Origin: CBDATB01 sp965199745
GTDB lineage: Bacteria; Bacteroidota; Bacteroidia; Cytophagales; Flammeovirgaceae
Direction: 5' to 3'
Length of the DNA: 64,000 bases
Assembly: GCA_965199745.1 (NCBI GenBank)
Contig: CBDATB010000005.1
Span: 83,272 to 147,271 of the forward strand
Shown here: positions 27,764 through 35,847 of the stretch, piece after piece
Layout: every line of letters begins with the position of its first letter
Position numbering within the stretch: the first letter of the stretch is position 1
Made by a program: the position numbers and the translations under genes
Notes under the pieces: generated by a model
What the model was told of the DNA's origin: nothing
The model's database searches: none
What the model saw: the letters and a program-made list of their open reading frames with translations, nothing else

Positions 27764-29902
27764 ATGAAACCAAATTTCAAAAAAATATCACTGCAATGTC
27801 CCGCAAATAGCAGCAAAAAACCCAAGCCTGTCCGTACAGCACCAGAAGGCATTACTATTCATAACTTTTACGATAAGCAGAGCAATAAAGATTTTGAACA
27901 TCTTGGTTTTGTAGCAGGCATACCGCCTTTTTTACGGGGTCCTTACAGCTCCATGTATGCCCGCCATCCTTGGACTATTCGTCAATATGCAGGTTTTTCC
28001 ACAGCTACCGAAAGTAATGCTTTCTACCGCCGTAACCTTGAACAAGGACAAAAAGGTCTATCAGTAGCTTTTGACCTAGCTACTCATCGAGGCTATGATA
28101 GCGATCACCCACGAGTGATGGGTGACGTAGGAATGGCAGGGGTAGCCATTGATACAGTAGAAGATATAAAAATACTGTTCGATCAGATTCCACTAGATAA
28201 AATGTCTGTTTCAATGACTATGAACGGGGCAGTAATACCTATTATGGCTTTTTATATTGTGGCAGCGGAAGAGCAAGGCGTAAATCCCTCGCTGCTCAGC
28301 GGAACTATTCAAAACGATATTTTGAAAGAATTTATGGTGCGTAATACTTACATCTACCCCCCCAAACATTCTATGCGCATCATTGGTGATATTTTTGAAT
28401 ATACGGCTAAAAATATGCCTAAATTTAATGCCATAAGTATCAGTGGATATCATATGCACGAAGCAGGTGCTTCGGCAAATATTGAATTAGCTTATACCTT
28501 AGCTGACGGTTTAGAATATATTAGAGCAGGCATTGCAGCAGGCTTGAGCATTGATGAATTTGCACCGCGTCTGTCTTTTTTTTGGGGTGTTGGCATGAAT
28601 TATTTTATGGAAATTGCCAAAATGCGCGCGGCTAGAATATTGTGGGCAAAAATTGTGAAACAATTCAACCCCCAAAACCCTAAATCTATGGCACTGCGTA
28701 CGCATTGCCAAACCTCCGGCTGGAGTTTGACCGCTCAAGATCCGTTTAATAATATTGCACGAACAACTATTGAAGCAATGGCTGCAGTTTTCGGTGGCAC
28801 ACAATCATTGCACACAAACTCCTTAGATGAGGCCATTGCATTACCAACAGATTTTTCTGCTAAAATTGCGCGTGATACCCAAAAGTATTTACGAGAAAAG
28901 ACTGGTATCACCAAAGTGGTCGACCCTTGGGGTGGCTCCTACTATGTAGAATATTTGACCCACGAACTGAGTAAAAAGGCTTGGACACTTATCAAAGAAA
29001 TTGAAGATTTGGGGGGTATGGCAAAAGCCATAGAAAAAGGCCTACCCAAAATACGTATAGAAGAAGCTGCCGCCAAAAAACAAGCACGCATCGACAGCGG
29101 TCAGGATAAAATTGTCGGTATCAATTGCTTCATTAACCAAGATCAAGAAGAACAACTAGCCGTGTTGAGTGTAGATAACACGGCAGTGCGAAATCAACAG
29201 CTTGCTCATATCAAGCAAGTTAAACTGACAAGAGACACGCAGGAAATTCAGAAAACCTTACTTGCACTCGAAAACAATGCAGCATCGGGTAGTGGAAATC
29301 TACTAGAATTTGCCATTGAAGCTGCCCGGCAACGAGCGACACTTGGAGAGATTTCTCTAGCAATGGAAAAGGCTTTCGGAAGGTATCAAGCAGCTGTCCA
29401 TACTATCTCGGGTGCTTATTCCAGTGCTATCGATAAGGATGAAAGTTTTCAAAAGGCTCGAATACTTTCCGACAAATTTGCTCAACTCGACGGTAGACGA
29501 CCGCGAATAATGGTAGTTAAACTAGGGCAAGATGGACATGACAGAGGCGCTAAAGTAATTGCTACCAGTTTTGCAGATATAGGTTTTGATGTAGATGTAG
29601 GTCCTTTGTTTCAAACGCCAGCAGAAGCAGTGCGACACGCTGCCGAAAATGATGTACATGTGTTGGGTATCTCTTCCTTAGCAGCAGGACACAAAACCCT
29701 AATACCACAAGTTATGGAAGAATTAGCCAACATTGATAGAGCAGAAATATTGGTAATTATCGGAGGCGTAATTCCACCACAAGATTATGATTTCTTATAT
29801 CAGCTTGGTGTAACAGGAGTATTCGGACCAGGAACCGTTATTGCCAAAGCGGCAATAGAAATATTAGAAAAAATGATAAACTATATGAGTGATGAGGAAT
29901 AA
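27764..29902 (+). CDS. mutB: methylmalonyl-CoA mutase large (alpha) subunit
   Basis: The catalytic, adenosylcobalamin-dependent subunit, 712 residues. It interconverts (R)-methylmalonyl-CoA and succinyl-CoA. The N-terminal two thirds form the TIM barrel (RQYAGFSTATESNAFYRR, MTMNGAVIPIMA, FFWGVGMNYFMEIAKMRAAR). The C-terminal domain binds B12 base-off: GQDGHDRGAK (DxHxxG), then GISSLAAGH and IIGGVIPP. It overlaps the next gene by 11 nt. No epimerase (mce) is in the window. Confidence 0.96.
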   Translation: MKPNFKKISLQCPANSSKKPKPVRTAPEGITIHNFYDKQSNKDFEHLGFVAGIPPFLRGPYSSMYARHPWTIRQYAGFSTATESNAFYRRNLEQGQKGLSVAFDLATHRGYDSDHPRVMGDVGMAGVAIDTVEDIKILFDQIPLDKMSVSMTMNGAVIPIMAFYIVAAEEQGVNPSLLSGTIQNDILKEFMVRNTYIYPPKHSMRIIGDIFEYTAKNMPKFNAISISGYHMHEAGASANIELAYTLADGLEYIRAGIAAGLSIDEFAPRLSFFWGVGMNYFMEIAKMRAARILWAKIVKQFNPQNPKSMALRTHCQTSGWSLTAQDPFNNIARTTIEAMAAVFGGTQSLHTNSLDEAIALPTDFSAKIARDTQKYLREKTGITKVVDPWGGSYYVEYLTHELSKKAWTLIKEIEDLGGMAKAIEKGLPKIRIEEAAAKKQARIDSGQDKIVGINCFINQDQEEQLAVLSVDNTAVRNQQLAHIKQVKLTRDTQEIQKTLLALENNAASGSGNLLEFAIEAARQRATLGEISLAMEKAFGRYQAAVHTISGAYSSAIDKDESFQKARILSDKFAQLDGRRPRIMVVKLGQDGHDRGAKVIATSFADIGFDVDVGPLFQTPAEAVRHAAENDVHVLGISSLAAGHKTLIPQVMEELANIDRAEILVIIGGVIPPQDYDFLYQLGVTGVFGPGTVIAKAAIEILEKMINYMSDEE

Positions 29903-31433
29903 GAAAAAAATATTAAACGAAAAAATAATCGATGCTCACTTGGGCGGAGGACAGGCAAAAATTGACAAGCAACACGAAAAGGGCAAGCTCACCGCACGCG
30001 AGCGAATTCATTTTCTTTTAGATGATGGTTCTTTTGAAGAAATAGGTATTTTGGTTACACATCGAACTACTGACTTTGGTATGGATAAGCAGATTTTTTA
30101 CGGCGATGGTGTTGTAACAGGTTATGGTACTATTCATGGGCGACTTGTCTATGTCTTCGCTCAAGATTTTACAGTTTTCGGCGGCTCGCTTTCAGAAACA
30201 CACGCCGAAAAAATTTGTAAAATTATGGATATGGCTCTGAAAACAGGCGCACCTCTCATCGGGCTAAATGACAGTGGTGGAGCTCGAATTCAGGAGGGAG
30301 TTCGTTCTTTAGGCGGATATGCCGATATTTTTTACCGCAATGTACTTTCATCGGGAGTAATCCCACAAATATCGGCAATTATGGGACCTTGTGCTGGCGG
30401 GGCGGTGTACTCCCCTGCAATGACCGACTTCACCATTATGGTCGAAAATTCAAGTTATATGTTCGTCACAGGCCCCAATGTCGTAAAAACTGTTACTAAC
30501 GAAACAGTAAGTTCTGAAGAACTCGGTGGCGCACACACGCATGCTACTAAATCAGGCGTAACGCACCTGACTGCCGCTAATGATATTGACTGTATAGAAA
30601 AAGTAAAAAAAATACTCAGTTACATACCACAAAATTGCGAGGACAGCACTCCTGTATTATCCTATCAAATTGCCGAAGAGACACGTGAAATTTTAGAAAA
30701 TATTATACCCGAAAATCCCAACCAGCCCTATGATATGCGCAAAGTCATAATCGGTATTATGGACCGAGATTCCTTCTTTGAAATACACCAAGGTTATGCC
30801 GAGAATATTGTAGTAGGATTCGCGCGACTAGCAGGTAAAAGTATAGGTGTTGTAGCCAACCAGCCCATCAGTCTAGCAGGAGTATTGGATGTAGAAAGTT
30901 CAAAAAAAGCAGCGCGTTTTACCCGATTCTGCGATTGTTTCAATATTCCTTTACTCGTGTTAGTAGACGTTCCGGGGTTCTTACCAGGTACAGATCAAGA
31001 ATGGAACGGTATTATTACTAATGGAGCTAAACTATTATATGCCCTAAGTGAAGCAACAGTTCCAAGAATAACGGTCATTACGAGAAAGGCTTATGGAGGT
31101 GCTTATGATGTAATGAACTCCAAGCATATAGGAGCTGATTTGAATTATGCCTGGCCATCGGCAGAAATTGCTGTGATGGGTGCTAAAGGTGCGAGTGAAA
31201 TTATTTTTAAAAAAGAAATTAACACCGCAAAAGACCCCAAGCAAAAGCTCAAAGAAAAAGAAGCCGAATATGCCCAAAAATTCGCTACTCCCTACCGCGC
31301 AGCACAACGCGGTTTTATCGACGAAGTGATAACACCCGAAAATACTCGAAGAAAACTCATCAAGGCCTATGCAATGCTCGAAAATAAAGCTGTGAAACTA
31401 CCCAAAAAGAAGCACGGAAATATTCCTTTATGA
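29892..31433 (+). CDS. pccB: propionyl-CoA carboxylase beta (carboxyltransferase) subunit
   Basis: About 513 residues, crotonase-like carboxyltransferase. The ATG at 29892 lies inside the end of mutB, indicating coupled translation; a GTG one codon upstream is possible. Visible blocks are LTARERIHFLLDDGSF, the oxyanion glycines in GPCAGGAVYSPA, DVPGFLPGTDQEW and RKAYGGAYDVMNSKH. It transfers the carboxyl group from biotin to propionyl-CoA to give methylmalonyl-CoA, the substrate chain for the neighbouring mutase. Confidence 0.95.
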   Translation: MRNKKKILNEKIIDAHLGGGQAKIDKQHEKGKLTARERIHFLLDDGSFEEIGILVTHRTTDFGMDKQIFYGDGVVTGYGTIHGRLVYVFAQDFTVFGGSLSETHAEKICKIMDMALKTGAPLIGLNDSGGARIQEGVRSLGGYADIFYRNVLSSGVIPQISAIMGPCAGGAVYSPAMTDFTIMVENSSYMFVTGPNVVKTVTNETVSSEELGGAHTHATKSGVTHLTAANDIDCIEKVKKILSYIPQNCEDSTPVLSYQIAEETREILENIIPENPNQPYDMRKVIIGIMDRDSFFEIHQGYAENIVVGFARLAGKSIGVVANQPISLAGVLDVESSKKAARFTRFCDCFNIPLLVLVDVPGFLPGTDQEWNGIITNGAKLLYALSEATVPRITVITRKAYGGAYDVMNSKHIGADLNYAWPSAEIAVMGAKGASEIIFKKEINTAKDPKQKLKEKEAEYAQKFATPYRAAQRGFIDEVITPENTRRKLIKAYAMLENKAVKLPKKKHGNIPL

Positions 31434-31588
31434 GTTCGATTAGTTAATGCGAAAGTCAATTAAGACCACCAAAAATTGATTGATACTAACTTTAATTGCC
31501 GAAATTTTGAGAGAAAAACATTATGCTTTAATATTTTTTTTCTACGAAAAGCTCAAATACTGGGTTTAGTTTTGAATTTTTAAATTAT

Positions 31589-32329
31589 ATGCAAGAACTG
31601 CTGACAACAGACGGGCTTTTAAGTTTACTAACACTTACTATCCTTGAAATTATTTTAGGTGTAGATAATGTTATTTTTATTGCCATTGTCTGCTCTGCAC
31701 TACCAAGAAATCAGCAAAATAAAGCGAGAACTGCCGGGGTAATGCTCGCCTTAGTAGCTCGCTTAATTTTGTTAGGTAGTATTACTTGGATGACCCAACT
31801 TGATAAAAAACCTTTAATCAGCATATTATCTTTTGACTTTACTACCAAGGATTTAATTCTTTTTTGCGGTGGACTTTTCCTTATTGCTAAAAGTATTTCT
31901 GAAATACACAATAAATTTGAAAGCAAAGAGAATATTCCCGAAATAAAGAAATTAAGTATAAAAAAAGTTGTTTTTCAGATTATCCTAATAGATATTATTT
32001 TTTCTTTTGATTCTATTCTTACTGCCGTGGGACTCTCTAGGAGTTTGCCTATTATGGCACTAGCAGTTATTTTTGGATTATTTATTATGATTTTTTTTGC
32101 CAAAGTCATCGGTGAGTTTGTAGAAAATCATCCGACTGTGAAAATGCTCGCCTTGTCTTTTTTGGTACTTATTGGTTTCTTACTAATAGTAGAATCTTTT
32201 GGTGAACATGTACCAAAGGGCTATGTGTATTTTGCCATTACTTTTTCCGTGTCGGTAGAGTTTTTGAATATGAAGCTCCGAAAATCAGGTACTAAACACC
32301 CAATTGCTGACCAGAGTAAACAAGTCTGA
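31589..32329 (+). CDS. TerC/Alx-family integral membrane protein
   Basis: 246 residues with about seven membrane helices. The family's acidic intramembrane motifs are present twice: ILGVDNVIFIAIV near residue 23 and DIIFSFDSILTAVGLS near residue 135. TerC-type proteins have been linked to tellurite resistance, manganese export and metallation of secreted enzymes. No ter operon genes are adjacent, so manganese handling is the better guess. It lies 156 bp after pccB and 107 bp before the restriction locus. Confidence 0.88.
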   Translation: MQELLTTDGLLSLLTLTILEIILGVDNVIFIAIVCSALPRNQQNKARTAGVMLALVARLILLGSITWMTQLDKKPLISILSFDFTTKDLILFCGGLFLIAKSISEIHNKFESKENIPEIKKLSIKKVVFQIILIDIIFSFDSILTAVGLSRSLPIMALAVIFGLFIMIFFAKVIGEFVENHPTVKMLALSFLVLIGFLLIVESFGEHVPKGYVYFAITFSVSVEFLNMKLRKSGTKHPIADQSKQV

Positions 32330-32373
32330 GAAAGTTAATATTATACATTTTGAACAGCTACACTAATAATACG

Positions 32374-32442
32374 ATATTCCTTGCGATCGCAAGTTGAAAA
32401 AATATTGTAGTAAGTCATCAGTATAATCACAAAAACATGCCA
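32374..32442 (+). repeat. direct repeat, copy 1: mod upstream element with palindrome
   Basis: About 65 bp directly before and into the first mod start, almost identical to the second copy at 34206-34275. It contains a perfect 14-bp palindrome, CTTGCGATCGCAAG, at 32380-32393, 43 bp before the mod1 ATG, then TTGAAAAAATATTGTAGTAAG. The palindrome could be an operator or control site; that is inference. Confidence 0.8.
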
Positions 32443-34080
32443 ACACTCAATTGGATAGGAAAAGATAAAGTAATAAGCCACCACCAAGATGTACCCTACA
32501 GAGTTTTGGAACATAAATACGGTTTTACTGCTGAAAATGGAGACCAGAAAGAACCAACCAACAGCGGAAACAAAATCATACACGGAGATAACCTTGAAGT
32601 GCTAAAAAGTTTGCTACCTGAATACGAAGGAAAAATAAAATGTATTTACATAGACCCACCTTATAATACGGGCAATGAAAATTGGGTGTATAACGACAAT
32701 GTAAACCATCCAAAAATTAAAAAATGGTTAGGAGAAGTAGTTGGAAAAGATGGAGAAGATTTAAGTAGGCACGACAAGTGGTTGTGTATGATGTATCCAA
32801 GATTAAAATTGCTTCATAAGCTCTTATCAGAAGATGGTGTAATATTTATTTCAATTGATGACCACGAATTAGCACATCTACGTTTACTTATGGATGAAAT
32901 ATTTGGTAGGAATAACTTTATAGAGTATTTCTGCTGGACTAAAACATCAACACCACCAAGTTTAGCTAATAAATCAAGAAAAACAGTTGAATATGTTGTA
33001 TGCTATGAAAAAAAGAAAGATAACTTAAAATATAATGCTGAACTTTCAGATGGTGGAGATGCACCACTACTTAATTCAGGAAACCCTGATGCAAAAATAC
33101 TACTTCCTAAAGACAAAGTTTACTTTAAACTACCTGATGCCACCTATAAATCAGGACAATATGACAAAGCTTTTCTTCATAATGATATTGTAATTGAGGA
33201 TGGTTACTCAAATGTAGATTTTGAGCTTACAGCACAATTCAAGTGGGTACAAGATACAGTAAATGCAGAGATTGAGAAGGGAACGGAATTTATAATTAAA
33301 AGTGATAAATTTTCAATCAGGTTTTTACGAGCAAATAAATCATTTAAAGCACCTACAAACTTATTTAAAGACAAATATTTAAATACTACAATAAATAAGT
33401 TAGAAGATAATGTAGATACTAATGAAGGTGCTAAAAAAGTCCTTAAACAAATATTTGGTAAAGATTTATTCAATTATCCAAAACCATATTCATTAATAGA
33501 ATTTCTTTTAAAAATTGGTAGTGAAAAAACTCAACTCATTCTTGATTCTTTTGCAGGTTCAGGAACAACTGCTCACGCAGTTTTAAACTTGAACAAGCAA
33601 GATGGTGGTAACCGAAAATTTATTTTAGTAGAAATGGAAGATTATGCTAATGATATTACAGCAGAAAGAGTAAAAAGAGTTACAAAAGGCTATGGAAAAG
33701 ACAATAAAAAGGTAGAAGGAACTGGAGGAGATTTTAATTTTTACGAATTAGGCTTACCGCTTTTTGACGATAACCAAAACTTAAATGAGCAAGTTGGTGT
33801 AGAAAAAATACGTGAATACATTTGGTTTTCAGAAACCAGAACACCATTTACAGAACCAAAAGAAACAAACTACTTTTTGGGTAAAAAGGAAGACTCTGTT
33901 TACTATTTTATTTACGAAAAAGACCAATTAACCACATTAGATTTTGATGCTTTACAACTCATAAAAACTAAAGGGGAACAATATGTTATTTATGCAGATA
34001 ATTGTTTGTTACCAAAAGATTTTATGTCAAAAAATAACATCATTTTCAAAAAAATACCAAGAGACATTACAAGATTTTAG
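32437..34080 (+). CDS. type III restriction-modification methyltransferase Mod, copy 1
   Basis: 547 residues, an N6-adenine (beta-class) DNA methyltransferase. The catalytic DPPY is at residues 73-76 and the SAM-binding FAGSG at 372-376, the beta order. The central segment (about residues 155-360) is the target-recognition region and is unrelated by eye to the one in copy 2, with FCWTKTSTPPSLAN versus FIWQKKKGGGND at the junction. From FAGSG onward the two proteins are nearly identical, and the first 150 residues are strongly similar but with many silent base changes. An intact start and stop suggest it is functional. The following res copy is destroyed. Confidence 0.92.
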   Translation: MPTLNWIGKDKVISHHQDVPYRVLEHKYGFTAENGDQKEPTNSGNKIIHGDNLEVLKSLLPEYEGKIKCIYIDPPYNTGNENWVYNDNVNHPKIKKWLGEVVGKDGEDLSRHDKWLCMMYPRLKLLHKLLSEDGVIFISIDDHELAHLRLLMDEIFGRNNFIEYFCWTKTSTPPSLANKSRKTVEYVVCYEKKKDNLKYNAELSDGGDAPLLNSGNPDAKILLPKDKVYFKLPDATYKSGQYDKAFLHNDIVIEDGYSNVDFELTAQFKWVQDTVNAEIEKGTEFIIKSDKFSIRFLRANKSFKAPTNLFKDKYLNTTINKLEDNVDTNEGAKKVLKQIFGKDLFNYPKPYSLIEFLLKIGSEKTQLILDSFAGSGTTAHAVLNLNKQDGGNRKFILVEMEDYANDITAERVKRVTKGYGKDNKKVEGTGGDFNFYELGLPLFDDNQNLNEQVGVEKIREYIWFSETRTPFTEPKETNYFLGKKEDSVYYFIYEKDQLTTLDFDALQLIKTKGEQYVIYADNCLLPKDFMSKNNIIFKKIPRDITRF

Positions 34081-34083
34081 ATT

Positions 34084-34208
34084 ATGGAATTAAAAAGCTA
34101 TCAATAAAAAGTAATAGAAAATCTTGAAGAGTATTTAGCATATGTTCAAGAACATAAAAACCTAGCAACTGCATTCAACCAATATTGGGCAGATAAAATT
34201 GGCCCTTA
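34084..34208 (+). pseudogene. 125-bp 5' remnant of a res gene
   Basis: Identical to the first 125 bases of the intact res at 35848-35972 except for one visible change, CAA to TAA at codon 8, which stops translation. It sits 3 bp after the mod1 stop, exactly as the intact res sits after mod2. Homology ends at GGCCCTTA, where the sequence jumps into the second copy of the mod upstream element. It marks the junction of a tandem duplication. Confidence 0.92.
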
Positions 34209-34275
34209 TTCCGTGCGATCGCAAGTTGAAAAAATATTGTAGTAAGCCCATCAGTATAATCACAAAAACATGCCA
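34206..34275 (+). repeat. direct repeat, copy 2: mod upstream element
   Basis: Matches copy 1 at 32374-32442 with a few changes (one extra C in AGCCCATCAG). The palindrome is reduced to TGCGATCGCA, because the T at 32381 is a G here (34213). It leads directly into mod2, whose first 28 coding bases match mod1. Confidence 0.8.
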
Positions 34276-35844
34276 ACACTCAATTGGATAGGAAAAGATA
34301 AAGTGATAAGTCACCACCAAGATGTACCTTACAGAGTTTTGGAACACAAATACGGTTTTACAGATGAAAACAGAGAACAGAAACAGCCAACTGAAAGCGG
34401 AAATAAAATAATTCACGGAGACAATTTAGAAGCTCTAAAAAGCTTGTTGCCAGAATACGAGGGAAAAATAACTTGTATCTACATTGACCCACCATATAAT
34501 ACAGGAAACGAAAGTTGGGTTTATAACGATAATGTTAATCACCCAAAAATTAAAAAATGGCTGGGAGAAGTTGTTGGTAAAGATGGCGAATATTTAACAC
34601 GACACGACAAATGGCTGTGTATGATGTACCCTCGATTGCAGTTACTACATAAATTATTGGCTGATGATGGTGCTATTTTTATATCAATAGACGATAACGA
34701 ACATTCTAATTTACTTTTGCTCTTAAATGAAATATTTGGGGTTAATAATTTTGTAACCAACTTTATTTGGCAAAAAAAGAAAGGTGGTGGAAATGATAGT
34801 CGTTACGTTGCTATTGAACACGAATATGTTATTACTTATGTGAAAAACAAAAAAGATTTAGCCAAATGGTTTTTGCCTTATGACGAAAAGTATATTAAAA
34901 GATATAAAGAAGAAGACGAAAAAGGAAAATACTTTTGGGATACATTTATGCGTGCTTCAGGGAAGCAATATTACCCTATAACTTGTCCTGATGGAACAGT
35001 TTTAGAAAAAGATAAAAATGGAAACCCGTTGAGTTGGTTGAGGTCAGAGGCAAGATTTTATTCTGATTTAGAAAAAGATGAAGTCAGAATTATTAAAGTA
35101 AATGATGAATGGACTGTTCATTTCAAGCAATATGCGAGTCTAGGTAAAAAACCACGTTCAGTCTTAAAAGATTTAAGTACAAATTCAGACGCGAAAACAT
35201 TGCTTTTTGAAATTTTCGGTAAGCAAAAAATATTTGACTATTCAAAACCTTATGACCTTATTTCAAGCCTATGTAGTATAATTACAGCTGAAAATGATAT
35301 CATTCTTGATTCTTTTGCAGGTTCAGGAACAACTGCTCACGCAGTTTTAAACTTGAACAAGCAAGATGGTGGTAACCGAAAATTTATTTTAGTAGAAATG
35401 GAAGATTATGCTAATGATATTACAGCAGAAAGAGTAAAAAGAGTAACCACAGGTTATGGAGAAGGCGATAAAAAAATTGAAGGAACAAATGGCGGTTTTG
35501 ACTTTTACGAATTAGGTCAACCACTTTTTGACGATAACCAAAACTTAAATGAGCAAGTTGGTGTAGAAAAAATACGAGAATACATTTGGTTTTCAGAAAC
35601 CAGAACACCATTTACAGAACCAAAAGAAGCAAACTACTTTTTAGGCAAAAAGGAAGAATCTGTTTACTATTTTATTTACGAAAAAGCCCAATTAACCACG
35701 TTAGATTTTGATGCTTTACAACTCATAAAAACTAAAGGGGAACAATATGTTATTTATGCAGATAATTGTTTGTTACCTAAAGAGTTTATGGCAAAAAACA
35801 ACATTATTTTCAAAAAAATACCAAGAGACATTACAAGATTTTAG
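34270..35844 (+). CDS. type III restriction-modification methyltransferase Mod, copy 2
   Basis: 524 residues, beta-class N6-adenine methyltransferase with DPPY at 73-76 and FAGSG at 349-353. The start MPTLNWIGKDKVISHHQD is the same as in copy 1, as is the C-terminal half after FAGSG. The central region (about 155-335; YVAIEHEYVITY, YYPITCPDG, RSVLKDLSTNS) differs wholly and is 23 residues shorter. It should therefore recognise another DNA sequence. Only 3 bp separate it from res, so this copy is in the normal mod-res operon arrangement. Confidence 0.93.
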   Translation: MPTLNWIGKDKVISHHQDVPYRVLEHKYGFTDENREQKQPTESGNKIIHGDNLEALKSLLPEYEGKITCIYIDPPYNTGNESWVYNDNVNHPKIKKWLGEVVGKDGEYLTRHDKWLCMMYPRLQLLHKLLADDGAIFISIDDNEHSNLLLLLNEIFGVNNFVTNFIWQKKKGGGNDSRYVAIEHEYVITYVKNKKDLAKWFLPYDEKYIKRYKEEDEKGKYFWDTFMRASGKQYYPITCPDGTVLEKDKNGNPLSWLRSEARFYSDLEKDEVRIIKVNDEWTVHFKQYASLGKKPRSVLKDLSTNSDAKTLLFEIFGKQKIFDYSKPYDLISSLCSIITAENDIILDSFAGSGTTAHAVLNLNKQDGGNRKFILVEMEDYANDITAERVKRVTTGYGEGDKKIEGTNGGFDFYELGQPLFDDNQNLNEQVGVEKIREYIWFSETRTPFTEPKEANYFLGKKEESVYYFIYEKAQLTTLDFDALQLIKTKGEQYVIYADNCLLPKEFMAKNNIIFKKIPRDITRF

Positions 35845-35847
35845 ATT

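Noticed and set aside
32437..34080. Phase-variable mod gene controlled by simple sequence repeats
   Set aside because: No repeat tract was seen near the start or within either mod gene; variation here would come from duplication and exchange instead.
32374..34275. Insertion sequence as the cause of the mod repeat
   Set aside because: There is no transposase, no inverted terminal repeats and no target duplication; the repeats are parts of mod and res themselves.
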